DNA of 64,000 bases from Linum tenue (lineage: Eukaryota > Streptophyta > Magnoliopsida > Malpighiales > Linaceae), in assembly GCA_946122785.1 (NCBI GenBank), contig CAMGYJ010000002.1, forward strand, positions 43,550,495 to 43,614,494. The letters are read 5' to 3'. The notes beneath the pieces were generated by a model that saw only the letters and a list, made by a program, of their open reading frames with translations, did no database searches and was not told where the DNA came from. Both the position numbers and the translations under genes were made by a program. Each line of letters starts with the position of its first letter. Position 1 is the stretch's first letter. Shown piece after piece: positions 33,486 to 44,904 of the stretch.

Positions 33486-33774
33486 GCTTGCTTGTCCCCA
33501 AGCAAATCTAACTCAAACCAATGCAACTCTCCAGACCTCTATAGCAACAAACAACCTTGATCGTAGGTAGAGGACTTCCTAGATCATTTAGCAGCTTACG
33601 AGGTCAACCGACGCACAAGACATCTCATAGCTTCTTCGACGAGAGCACTAGTCTCGAGTCGGCATCATGGAAAATAGTGACAGAGGACCAATGAATCGTG
33701 GATGAAAAGACTCTCAAAAACAAAAGATCATGGACTCACATTTTTTCAAGGTGCTCGATTTTCTTCTTCAAGAT

Positions 33775-33910
33775 GGTTGGAACCCCTTTTCTTTCTTCTT
33801 TTTGCTTGTTTTTCTGTTTTTTTTTTTCTTTTTGTTTTTCAAGGGTTCCAACCTGTTTTTTTTTTTCGGAAAACGGGGGCTCCCACCTAGCAAAGGTTTT
33901 GCGGGAGCCC
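33775..33910 (-). other. Conserved stem-loops SL3 and SL4 (E2)
   Basis: SL3 is GGGCTCCC/GGGAGCCC at 33877-33910. SL4 is GGTTGGAACCC/GGGTTCCAACC (perfect 11 bp) at 33775-33853, closing a T-rich loop. E3 has the matching pair at 44465-44498 and 44376-44445. Both lie in the 3' untranslated part of the element, between gag and the polypurine tract. Confidence 0.7.
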
Positions 33911-34320
33911 GGCTCTTACCGGCCATGCCAGGAGCGGGTGTCTCGAGCCTCGTGCGGGGGAAAGACATGTAAGGGGGCTGGAGGTAGTAGGTGGAAATTG
34001 GGAACGGATTCCCGTCTCCCCTTACACACTTTCGCCCTATTCGCACGGGAGACGTTAATTTAAAGCACATTTTCGAGCACCTGTTATTTTCAAAACATTA
34101 TACAAGAGTCCATGACAGGCAGAGAGTCCACAACACCACACAATTCAAGGGTCCTAAGATCACTAACTCACTCAATCAACCAACACAATATGAAGAAGAA
34201 ATGAGACTTCTTAAATGCACCAACATCCTCCATAGTGCTACACTACCTCCCTAGGTTGCACATTACTATAGAGACTGTCAATTCAAAGCATACTGAGCAG
34301 GCAATTGCAAGGAACACGTA

Positions 34321-34369
34321 CTTGGAGCCCTCAAATTTTAAAAATTTGGACAGTGGACTAGGCTCCAAG
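34321..34369 (-). other. Conserved stem-loop SL2 (E2)
   Basis: The sense strand has the outer stem CTTGGAGCC/GGCTCCAAG, the internal loop TAGTCCACTGTC on the 5' side and a long inner stem CAAATTTT/AAAATTTG. The outer stem is identical to E1 copy 1, while the inner stem has a different sequence and stays paired. Confidence 0.78.
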
Positions 34370-34709
34370 CACACAAACAGATCTAATGCAGTCAAAAGAT
34401 AAACATCCCCCCCCCCACACTTAAGATCGACATTGCCCTCAATGGAGAAGAGGAAAGGAAAGGGGAACGATGTTACCGGTGTGCACGGACTGCAGGAGAC
34501 TGGAATGGACCAGTCGGCATGAAACGGACTGGAGAGAGGACCAGTCGGGAACACAGGCACAGCTAAAGGAAACCAAAGAGCTCAAACACAATACGTTAGG
34601 TCCAATGGTCAGCCCAATAGTACAGCATCCAAAAAGCAAAAGAAAAACAAACCAAAGCCAAAGCTATTGGCAATCCGACCCAAAACAAAAGAAATAAATG
34701 AAAACCGTG

Positions 34710-34727
34710 GTGGGGTTGCCTCCCCAC
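34710..34727 (-). other. Conserved stem-loop SL1 (E2)
   Basis: GTGGGG-TTGCCT-CCCCAC on the plus strand is the exact complement of the E1 hairpin, with the same AAGCGCTTCTTTACCGTC flank. It lies 46 bp past the gag-protease stop in the sense direction. Confidence 0.85.
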
Positions 34728-34772
34728 AAGCGCTTCTTTACCGTCTTGTAGCTGGACGCCCATGGTGGATAA

Positions 34773-37595
34773 TCAGCGTGGTGCAGGAACAGGTGCCTCC
34801 AAAAGCGAATCCACATCGCTCTTGAGGTACAGCTTCAGGTGGTGACCGTGCACCCGACGGGTGCAACCGCCAGCATTGGTTAGCTCGACCTGGCCATCCG
34901 GCAGAATGCAGGCAAGTGAGTACGCGGATGGCCAGGGTGATCGTGATGCAGGAGGTGGGACCAGCTCATAGTGGTCTCCACCTTTCTTCCGAGTGGGCTT
35001 AGGCACCTGCTGCTTCGGCCGCCACTCCTCTTTGAGCTTTTTATTCGGCGGTGACGCTGGAGGGAGCGGTGGCGAAGGAGTGAGAGGGGGATCCTGCAAA
35101 ATAAGAGGTGCAGAAGGATACACGACAGGCTCGTGTACTGGGTCAGAAATAGCATGCACAAGTGTGACAGCAATCATAGCACAGTGATCGAATTCAGTCA
35201 CAGAAAAAGTAGCCTGTTCATTCCCAGCACGCAGGATCAGTTTACCATCATGCACATCAATAAGTGCCTTGGCGGTGGCAAGAAATGGTCTACCCAAAAT
35301 CAAAGGTACATCCACATCCTCATTTATATCCAGAATAACAAAGTCAACAGGATATGTGAATGCACCCATATTAACAAGCAGATCCTCTATGATACCCCTA
35401 GGATGCACAACGGAACGATCGGCTAGCTGAATGCTCATCCTAGTAGGGCTAAGTTCACCTAGGTCTAGCTTTTTGAACAATTTATATGGCATGACGTTTA
35501 TGCTAGCGCCTAGGTCCGCCAAGGACTTACCTACATGCATGCTGCCAATAGTAAGAGGGATAGTGAAACTCCCTGGGTCCTTGCGCTTTTCGGGCAGCTT
35601 GTTCTGCAGGATAGCAGAACACTCCTCGCTCAGCAGCACTGTCGAGAGATCCCCAAGTTTCTTCTTGTTGGTGAGGAGGTCTTTCATGAACTTTACGTAC
35701 TTGGGCATCTTCGACAATGCCTCCACAAACGGTATGCTGATGTTGAGCTGCTTCAACATTGCCATAAACTTGGCAAACTCAGTCTCCAGCTTGTCTTTTT
35801 GTAGGCGATTGGGTAAGGGAAGCTGGGGGTACGTGCTCCTTAACTTCTGGTCGTGGCTTGGGAGCAGGGGCTTCCTTCTCCACGCGCACTTCTGCATCAT
35901 CGGCTGGAAGTGCTGAATCAGGTAGTGGTTCCTCCTGCCTGGTCGGGGCAGGATCAACCGATGTGGGCATGCCACTCCTGGTGAAGATGGCATCCAGCTG
36001 CTCGTGCGGCTCCCGTGGATTGGGGATGGTGGTGGCAGGTAGAGTCCCCAAGGCCCGGGCAGTAAGTTGGCGCGCTAGGGCACCGACTTGGTTCTGTAAA
36101 TCTTGCAGAATAGAACTCTGGTTCCTCTGTCCTGCCTCCAGAGAGGCTATGCTCTGGTCCACCCTCGTGAAATTCGCCTGGCTGGTGGTCATGAATGCCG
36201 CCAAATATTCTTCAGATCGGTCATCTGGTTATCGAGAGCTGGGGCTGCTGCTGGCTCGGCATACTGACGCTGGGGCTGCTGGAATGGCTGCCCCTGCCTA
36301 GGCAGGTAGGGCTGCTGCTGCGGTGGTGGCCCCTGCCTAGCCTGGAAGGGCTGCCTCTGCTGAAAACCACCCGCTGGTGCTGGGAAACCAGGTGGTTTAG
36401 TGGTGTTGCTGCTCCAGGCAAAGTTGAGATGCTGGCGCCATCCCTCATTGTAGGTATTGCTATATGGGTCAAGGCGCCGAGCATTGGCGATGAAGTCCAC
36501 TTGTTCTTGGGGAGTAGAGGACTCCCTCATGGCCTGACAGTCCTCCACCAGGTGATTCGGGCTCTCATGCCACTGACACTGAGCTACTGGAGGCAGAGCT
36601 GCACCTCAGCCCGGAAGGAGACTGTTGGGCTGCTTCAATGTCTGCACCAACTCAGCCACCTGCTGCTCTAATCCGGACCTGGCCTCCATAGCGTGCACAC
36701 CACGGTCCCGGGAATTTCTGCCTCTGCTGTTCTGCCCCCAGGAATGATCTCGGGCAGCCAAGGTACTAATCATCTGGTTCAGCTCGGGTGGAGTCTTAGT
36801 GAGAACATCCCCTCCTGGGCATAGAGACTCTATCACCCTCTGGCTATCTGGGGTGAGGGCACTGTAGAAGTTCCCCACTGTGAATGCATCACTGAAGCCA
36901 TGATGGGGACACTGCCAGAAATATCCCATGTACTGCTCCCATGCATCACGAAGTGACTCGTCCGGCTCTTGGCGGAAGTGAGTGATCTCCAGCTGAATCT
37001 CTGTGGTCTTCGATGCCGGATAGTACCTGTGCACGAACTTGTCTGCCAGATCATCCCAAGAAGTGATGGACAATGGGGGCTGGGTCTCCAACCACCTCTT
37101 AGCATTCCCCGCCAGAGAATGGGGGAAGAGGTGAAGGTGGATTGCGTCATCTGGGACACCGTTCAGCTTGAACCCGTTTGTCAGCTGCAGAAAACGGGAA
37201 AGATGCACTCGGGCCTCCTCATCCTTCAAGCCATGGAACTGGATAGAGGATGTAATGAGTTGAATCCAGCATGGCTTGATCTCGAAGTTGTTTGCTGGAA
37301 CGGGCGGATAGAGGATGACCGGGCAGATGTCAGCAATCCGTGGAGTGTAGTAGTACTCCAAGGTGGGACCCTGCGGCGGTGCTTGGGCCCTGTGGTCGTT
37401 CCCCAAGAGCTGATTCCCCAGAGGTGGGTTGTGGTCGCCTTCCATCTCGTACTCGTCCTCGGACTCGCTGCTCAAATGGTCGTCTATGCGCTCCACCGTA
37501 GCCAGTCTAGCTCGCTGTTGTCTCCAAAGTTGGTGGCAGGTGCATTCAATCTCTGGATCCAACGGCAGTAAACCTCCTGACTAGCTACGGGTCAT
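34773..37595 (-). pseudogene. E2 gag-protease polyprotein, broken
   Basis: This is the homologue of the E1 polyprotein. The true start is an ATG at 37593-37595. Codon 5 is TAG (37581-37583) where E1 has CAG (Gln). Gag runs to 36606, where another stop ends the frame after LLPG. In the zinc knuckle the second Cys has become His (CQWHESPNHLVEDC, about 36530-36575). A frameshift lies near 36200-36190 and another near 35810. The protease part (35780-34773) is open, with DLGASINVMP and VPLILGRPFLATA, and runs in frame into the same integrase-like tail (LPDGQVELTNAGG, RVHGHHLKLYL). This copy cannot make a full-length protein. Confidence 0.88.
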
Positions 37596-37719
37596 GCACT
37601 ATCTGCACACAATCAAGCAATGCAAACCCGTGAAGGCACAAGTGGGAAAGAACAAACACTCAATGCGAAAATGAAAATTCTAAAGTAACAGAAATCACTT
37701 TTCTTCAACAACCTAGCCG

Positions 37720-37737
37720 TCCCCGGCAACGGCGCCA
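37720..37737 (-). other. E2 primer-binding site (tRNA-Asp)
   Basis: The complement reads TGGCGCCGTTGCCGGGGA, identical to E1. It lies 6 bp inside the right LTR and fixes the element's orientation. Confidence 0.92.
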
Positions 37738-37743
37738 AAAACT

Positions 37744-39105
37744 TGACTCACTCTTACTGTCACTATAGAAAATGGCCAAGTATAACCACTTCCTAAAGCG
37801 TAGTATAGCGGGTTTGGGTTTTATTGTCAACCCGGGTCCTAGATTTGATGACTACTCGGTGAATTCTTGTTATCTAGCAGTGAACTTTTAGTGCTGGTTC
37901 AAACAAACAAAAAACGCAAAGCAAGTTAAACGGTTGTTTTCAAGTCAAGAGAGGTCACCCGGATATGGTTCCCCCTAGACTGCAGTTAAGCCGGATTGTA
38001 ATTTACCAAGTTCAGTTTTCATGAAAGTTATACTGCGGAAGGTTCTTAAACAGTCTGAAGTCTCGACTAAAGGTCTCCAGACCCTCTCAATCTGAGTCTC
38101 TAGCGGGCGACTAACCTCCACAGGAGTAAACAGATTGAGGCCCTAACGAACCAAACCTCCACTACCGAACTGAATTCGGTACAGAATAGCGAATTGGCTC
38201 CTCTACTAAAGTCACCAATTCACTACCTTCAATTAAGGATACTCTATCAACCTAGGCAGATATTCTCATTCTAGGTCAAAGGAGAAACAAGGAATTTGAT
38301 CAGGATTCAAGTCATTCAATCATTCAAACCTCAATCGAATATAATCAATTCATAAATTCTTGTACTTGGGTTCATACAATCAAACCTAGCATACAAATCT
38401 AGGGTTCCTCATACCCAGATGAATGGGGAAACTACTCCATGGAGAGAGAAGCAAAAACAGATTCAGACACAGAAATCATACTGTGAAGATGGATTTCTGC
38501 TTATGGACGTTAATCGGCACTTCTCCAAGATCAAGCCAGGCTCCAATGGTGATGAAGATCAAGCTATGGCACTTGGGAACTCTGTTTCGTCGCTTTCTCT
38601 CTCTAGGAATCGCTCTGTCTCTCTAAAACTCGGAACCCTTCAATTTTGGCCTTTCTTTCCCTTAAATCTGCTGCATGTCGCTATACCCGGTCAAAATACC
38701 TGGTCGGGTATTTTGGGTCTCGACCGGGTATTGTTAAAACGTGCGTTTTGGTCAGGGGAAAAATCCCCGGTCTGCCCCAATAATCCCCGACCGGGGATTT
38801 TGCCTTCACGCCCGGGCCCCTTCTGTTTCTCACGGACGCCCAAAGTGATAAATACCCGACCATGGCCAGAAAATACCCGGTCGGGTATTTCTGCCTTTGG
38901 CCGGGTATTTTGGCTCTCCAGCACACTTCAAGCCTCACTTGCTCCTTTCGACCAAACTCTCGTTCCTTTGCCTCGATTCCACCGCCAAGTCCTGAAATAT
39001 GACATAAACGTACAACCTCGCGTGAAATCGGCTTAAAACACGAGAAACAACATCTCAAACGGCTCAAGAATAGGGGTGAAAACATGTGTAATTATCGGTC
39101 TATCA
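37744..39105 (-). repeat. E2 5' LTR (right, 1,362 bp)
   Basis: It reads TGACTCACTCTTACTG to CGGTCTATCA. The palindrome array is at 38683-38914 and AAACGTGCGTTTTGG at 38737-38751. It has only scattered differences from the left LTR, implying a recent insertion. Confidence 0.92.
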
Positions 39106-39114
39106 TACCTCATC

Positions 39115-39406
39115 CGATGTCGTTTTCCACTAAACAACATTGCTTCTTAATCTGTGCCACAATGATGTTGGCACTCCGTGACATTCCTAAACACACGCCA
39201 CTGCCGAGCTCTCGCCATCGTTATTTTATTTTAATACACAATGTTGTTTTTTTATTCAACAACGGTGTTGTCACACAAACCAGCAATGTTGTTTTTGGCC
39301 CCTTGCAAAATCCTCTCCTTCAATAAGAAATAAAGAGCACTCATTTTCCCCCAACGCCAACATTGCAAAGCCGATTACGACATTGTTTTCTACTAAACAA
39401 TGTCGT
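39115..39406. repeat. Quasi-periodic hairpin array (right half)
   Basis: It holds CGATGTCGTTT/AAACAACATTG with loop TCCACT (39115-39142) and a perfect 12-bp stem ACGACATTGTTT/AAACAATGTCGT with loop TCTACT (39377-39406). It is the same unit type as 31060-32060, from which it is separated only by E2. Confidence 0.72.
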
Positions 39407-41840
39407 TTCAAGCTAAGTACCGCGGTGTTGCTTATCTCTAAACGACTCTGTTTTTTATTATGCGACATCGAATTAAATTCCGAGACTCATTAATGCGTCA
39501 TTTAATTCAATCTAAAATAATTTTAGTTGTCAACACCCTAATAAACAAGACAAGGTTCTACTTGCCATGACTTGGTGGCGTGACATTATGTCGAAGCCAA
39601 GCAACTTCGATCCAAGTTTACCACTTTGGTATATTTTTCATATAGTCATAATTGACTATTGATTTCTTATTATTTAATATATATATATATGGTGACTACT
39701 ACGGTGCACTCACTAAAATGAGTGCGTTCAGTGCACCCAACTCAAAAACTAGTCCTAAGGTGTCGGATTTTGAATTTTAATTTGTAAAATTAGTGTAATA
39801 TGATGATATAACATATGATAAGAACTAATTAGAGGATTACCCTAAGCCCTAGATCTCCAATTTTGAGTTCTATCCCTAAACCCCAAATTGTAAACCCTAA
39901 CCCTAACCCTAATCCTAAATCTTTAAACTCTAAATCCTTCAAATTAAAGTAAATCTTTAATGGTTTTTGTGCAAATTCATGTGCGTTATTGTTCATCATA
40001 TCATAAGTGATGATTGACATCATTTTGACATAAATCGCATGTTTAAAATGACGATTATGAAGCGAGTGCACTGAATGCGTCAGGTGATCTAGCCGTTAGA
40101 TGTAGTTAGATGAGCTCCGACCGATCTCAACGGTCAATTTTTGTTTTTCATTAAATCATACTTCAGGTTAGGGTTTAGAAAATCGGTGCATGGGGTTTAT
40201 CCATTAGAGGTTAGGATATAGTATCATATCCCAAACTCCATTTAATTCATGGTCTAGATAGAGATATCTCACTAGTAGTACCTAACGTATAGTATATATA
40301 TGTATTTATAAATTTATTTAGGTTAATATAACAAGGAGTACATATGTCACTACTCTCCATAGCCTTTAGCAACAACTCATGCGTCAAAAGTGTACACCCA
40401 CTGCTCAGTCCTTGGATCAATCCAGGCAAGTCATTCATAAACCACATGACTCTTTTGTTTCATTAGAGATGAATCCCTATACATTGGTTTTGGATTTTTC
40501 ATCTTTCCACTGGATGGTACATGGTCATTTCTTATCTTGGTGACCTTGTAGGGGATCTCATACTCTTTTTCCACCTTACTTAACATGTCAAGATCACAAA
40601 GAGTTTTTGTTTGTATTGGCTGCCTCCAAATGAACACATGTCTACTCTTCTCATGTTTCTCATGTTGAAGACTTGGGTGCCTAGACTTGACAAGTCGATT
40701 GTCATGTATATGACATGCTTGACTTTGTCTTTAAATATATAAACCTTATTTGCTTACATACTTAGCACACAACCACCTTTGATTGTTTAAGACGACATGT
40801 TTAGTTGGTGACCTCTTATACATGCCTCCTTTTCCACTCTTTGTGGTTGGTGAGTGGTGACAAGTACTCACTACTCACTGGCATGGACTTGCCCCCTGTT
40901 TGTATTTAGCCAAATTTCCATGCTTGTCACCAACATGTATGGCTTGGACTTCTATGAGCTTCTTGGACATTCCCCTACCTCATTATTCATGTTGGGTGAC
41001 ATGCCTCATTTACCATACTTAGCTATATTTGTAAGACTACGGTAACTCTTTTTTGGCTTTGCCACTTCTTTCATTGTTAGACTTGCCCCCATGTCCACTA
41101 TTTGTGATTGGTGACTTGCCAGACTTAACCACATTTTTACACATACAAAAGCCATGGGTGGCTTGGACCTGTTGTGTCTTCCAAGACATGCCTCCTACTT
41201 TATACTTCATGATGGGTGACATGCCCTCATGTCTAGACAGCCAAACTAGCATGCTTACCACAAGCATGTGTGGCTTGGACTTCACGTGGCCTCTTGGACA
41301 TGACTTGTCCATAGTTAGCTAAATTTTCAAGATTCTTTATGGCCTTCACACATAAAGATCTGTTGGATATGTCTCCACGTCCATTGTCTGTGGTTGGTGG
41401 CATGCTTCCTTGTTCAGACTTAGCTGTATTAACATGCCTATCACAATCATGTGTGTCTTGTGATTGTTGTGGCCTCTTAGACACCACATGCCCCCAGATG
41501 GACATATTGGCCTCAGTTTGTGAGATGTTAGGTTTCCTTGATCCCCCTGCTAGGCTTTAGGTGGTTTGAGTCTATTAGAATCCACTCATTGCCTACTCAC
41601 TAGAGGTGGCATTGTTTGTGGGCAAGCAAGTGGTGGTAGTTGATCCACGTTGAATGGATCTTCACCAACTCGTTCATTGATATGTGACTCATGTGATCTT
41701 GTCTCGAGAATGAGTGTTTGAACATCACCATCTACATGTAATACCTCATCACTGGTATTGAAACTGGAAGAAAACCTTTCACCACAACTCTCACGTTGAG
41801 GGGCTGGTTGAGTCTCTACTGGAGACAAAAAATTCTCTGG

Positions 41841-42178
41841 TCAGGGCTGCGATATTACGTTATGGGTACCCGTCAAGGCATCCTCCATGGATCGACAATT
41901 TTCCTCCATCACTTGACGGTTTTCCTTCATCACTTGGCGGTGCTCCTCCAAGGCTTGGCGGTTCTCTACAATCATCTTGTGGTTTTCCTCTAACATCTGG
42001 TGAAGTAGCATAAGGCTGGTGGTGTAATCAACACTTTGCGCCGCCGGTGGCAAAGTCTCCGTCATGCCATTGTTTCCGGCAACACCTTCTGTGTCTTGGC
42101 CAAGTTTAAAATTAGCCACTTGCTTCATCACAAACACAGGTGAGATACCACCTTCTTGTTGTCTCTATCTTGGAGCCA
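41841..42178 (-). pseudogene. Element X gag-like N-terminus with coiled coil
   Basis: It starts at an ATG about 30 bp inside the right LTR of X (42176-42178). The fifth codon is TAG, and the frame then stays open for about 110 residues. Its centre is a coiled coil with repeated ENRQ words (MLEENHKMIVENRQALEEHR and on). Position right after the 5' LTR suggests a gag-type structural protein, but no capsid domain or zinc knuckle is visible. I do not recognise a family. Confidence 0.45.
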
Positions 42179-42205
42179 TCAAATCAAACACAAGGTCCCA
42201 CCAAG

Positions 42206-42597
42206 TGTGCCAATTTTGTTTTCCGACGAGGAAACTTGTGTTGAAATTGATGGATTTACACATTTGACTTCTTTGGAAAACGATTAATAAGACACGGCTC
42301 ACACCTCTTCAAACAAACTTCGAAAGAAGGTGTTTGATTGATGTTGAAAGGAGAGTACAAATTCTAAGTGAAATTACTCCTACTGCTATGGAGGTTCTGC
42401 GAGAGCTCCGAACTACGAACTACATCTATGGCTACATGATAGAGAAAAAGGTAAAGGATAAACTTGACATGTCTGTCAGAGTGTTGGTATTGTGAACCCT
42501 TGTCTTTGTTGACCCATCCTCCTATTTATACCCACGAGGAGGTAACCACCGTAGAAAACCGTCTATTGGATAACTCCCAAAAAGATCTGCTCCCTGC
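42206..42597 (-). repeat. Element X right LTR, first part
   Basis: It starts TGTGCCAATTTTG on the plus strand and is interrupted by E3 after CCTGC (42593-42597). It resumes at 49506 and ends GGGTGTAAACA at 50747. Joined length is about 1,630 bp. Confidence 0.75.
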
Positions 42598-44059
42598 TGA
42601 CACGCTATAACACAACACCAAACTGCGACCAAGTGTAATCGCAGTCTGGAAATGCAGTAAAGTGGCAAGCTCTATTTGTCAACCCGGGGTCCAGATCTAC
42701 TACCTACTCCTTGATTATCTATTATTTAGAAAACTAAGTCGAGTGATTGTGATTTTAAGCACAAGCAGTAAGAAAGCAGGAAATGGTTCGAATTTCTTAA
42801 GCAAGGGAAGAGTCACTCGGGAATGAGTCCCCCTAGCTCCTTAGTTAGGTGAAAGTTGTAATTACCTTTGGTTGATTTACTGTTGATTAAACTGCGGAAG
42901 ATCCGACAGTAGTTTGGAATCTCTTAAGCTGACCAAGTCCTCTCGGACAGACTACCTAGCAGACGACTAGCCTTCACCTGGATAGACTGCTGAGGCAATA
43001 AACGCAGAACTCCACTAATGGAATTGGATTCCAGTACAAAGCAGTAAATCGATTAACTCTCGTATAACCGATCTACCACTACCGATTGATGAAGCTCTAA
43101 AAACCTAATCAAATTCTATCTATCTCAGGTTGCAGCAGAAATCAAGAAAAGATTATCATGCTTCAATTGACTCAATGAATCATGCATCAATCGATTAAAA
43201 TCAATCAGTATATCAATCCAAAGTCATTACAATCAAGATTCCTAACACATGGAACTAGGGTTCTTCATACCCAAATGAGAGAAAGTTCTACTCCATAGTG
43301 AGAGAGAGAGAGAGAAACAGAAAACAGAGTAGTCATACTCATAAAGATGGGGATAATCTGCTCTGGGATGTCGATCTTCACCCCTGGGGATGCAATCTGG
43401 GCTTCAATGGTGAGAAATCCACTCCAAATAGCTCCTAGGGTTTGTTTTTTGCCCTTTCTCTCTCTAAAGCTCTATTTTTTGCTCAAAAACTTGATTCCCT
43501 ATCCTTTGGCTCGATTCTGCCTCAAAAATCCGATTCTGGGCGAAATAGGGGCAGAAATACGGTCGTAATTCTTCCCTGCCCTTATTTTGCCCAAAACGCG
43601 CGTTTTGGTTAAGTCTCAGCGCATTCAAGGCTCCTCTCGGAACTAAAAATACGGGCATGGGAGGGAAAAATACGGTCGTATTTCTCATACCCGTATTTCT
43701 TCCTCCGCTCCTGTTTAATGCTTCGTTTCTCTCTCAACCGGACTCCGAATCAGTCGCTGTTTGATCCCAAACGCACGTACTCTCGTCTTATTTCTTTTCA
43801 TGACAAGTTTCCATGATTATTTGTCCATAATATGAGGTATAAGTCCATTCTTCCTCATGTCATGCTCGTGTTTCTTCTCCTGAATTGCCAATTGATCTCC
43901 GATTGACTTGAAACTTGCGCCTATGCTTCAATTTACATGCTAGGACCTGAAATGTGACAAAGGAATACAACCTAGTGTAAAATAGTCCAAGAAATAAAAA
44001 AATCAAGCCAAAATGATCAAGAAACGAGGGTGCAAACATGTGCAAATACGACGTTATCA
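42598..44059 (-). repeat. E3 3' LTR (left, 1,462 bp)
   Basis: It reads TGACACGCTATAACAC to ACGTTATCA. A palindrome array lies at about 43546-43700 (ATACGGTCGTA-type units). The perfect 18-bp palindrome CCAAAACGCGCGTTTTGG is at 43591-43608. Confidence 0.92.
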
Positions 44060-44375
44060 AATTCCCCCACACTTAACCGTTTGCTTGTCCCCTAGCAAAC
44101 CTGACTCAAACCAATGCAGTTCTCCAGACCTTTATAGAAACATGCAACCACGATCTTCGGTAGAGGACGTTCTAAGTCATTTAGGCTTTAGCAGCTTGCG
44201 AGGTCAACCGACGCACAAGACGCCTCCTAACTTCTTCGACGAGAACTCTAGTCTCGAGTCGGTATCATGGCAAATAGTGATCAGAAGACAAATGAATCAT
44301 GGACGAAGGGACTCTCAAAAACAAAAGATCATGGACTCACATTTTTAAGGTGCTCTATTTTCTTCTTGAAGATGT

Positions 44376-44498
44376 TTGGAACCATTTTTTTTTCCTTGTT
44401 TTTCTTGTTTTTTTTTTCTTTTCTCTTTCTTTTCAAAGGTTCCAACCTGTTTTTCAGAAAACGGGGGCTCCCACCTAGCAAAGGTTGTGCGGGAGCCC
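44376..44498 (-). other. Conserved stem-loops SL3 and SL4 (E3)
   Basis: GGGCTCCC/GGGAGCCC is at 44465-44498 and TTGGAACC/GGTTCCAA at 44376-44445, closing a T-rich loop. Same order and spacing as in E2. Confidence 0.7.
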
Positions 44499-44904
44499 GG
44501 CTCTTACTAGCTATGCCGGGAGCGGATGTCTCGAGCCTCGTGCGGGGGAAAGAAATGTAAGGGGGCTGGAGGTAGTAGGTGGAAATTGGGAACGGATTCC
44601 CGTCTCCCCTTACACACTTTCGCCATTTTCGCACGGGAGACATTATTTTAAAGCACATTTTTTAGCACCTTCTTTCAAAACATGGTACAGGAGTCCATGA
44701 CAGGTAGAGAGTCCACAATACTACACAATTCAAGGGTCCTAAGATCACTAATTCACACAATCAACCAACACAATATGAAGAAGAAAGGAGACTTTTTAAA
44801 TGCATCAACATCCTCCATAGTGCTACACTACCTCCCTAGGTTGCATATCACCATAAAGACTGTCAATTCAAAGTATACTGGGCAGGATATTGCAGGGAGC
44901 AGTA

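Larger units (their letters stand above)
32103..39105 (-). mobile_element. E2: non-autonomous gypsy/Athila-type LTR retrotransposon
   Basis: LTRs lie at 32103-33466 and 37744-39105, with perfect target duplication TACCT at 32098-32102 and 39106-39110. The primer-binding site sits beside the right LTR, so the element reads leftward. It contains a broken gag-protease region, SL1 and SL2 and further stem-loops, then a polypurine tract beside the left LTR. No RT, RNase H or integrase core is present. The two LTRs are close to identical by eye. Confidence 0.93.
39106..42205. other. Element X interior, right part
   Basis: 39106-39475 continues the hairpin array cut by E2. 39667-39690 is an AT repeat. 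39892-39919 holds three telomere-like CCCTAA units. About 39700-40130 may be a small MITE: GTGCACTCA-type words occur near both ends, but I cannot prove ends or target duplication. 40800-41520 holds an imperfect repeat with words such as CATGTGTGGCTTGGACTT, readable on the minus strand as a degenerate repeat of about 40 residues (QATHACGKHAS-like). The rest shows nothing I recognise. Confidence 0.45.

Noticed and set aside
33698..34063. Plus-strand frames rich in Phe and Ser around a T tract
   Set aside because: They come from the T-rich loop of SL4 and low-complexity DNA in the E2 3' region, and on the wrong strand for the element.
39700..40130. Possible MITE with GTGCACT-type ends
   Set aside because: Terminal repeats and a target duplication could not be established by eye.
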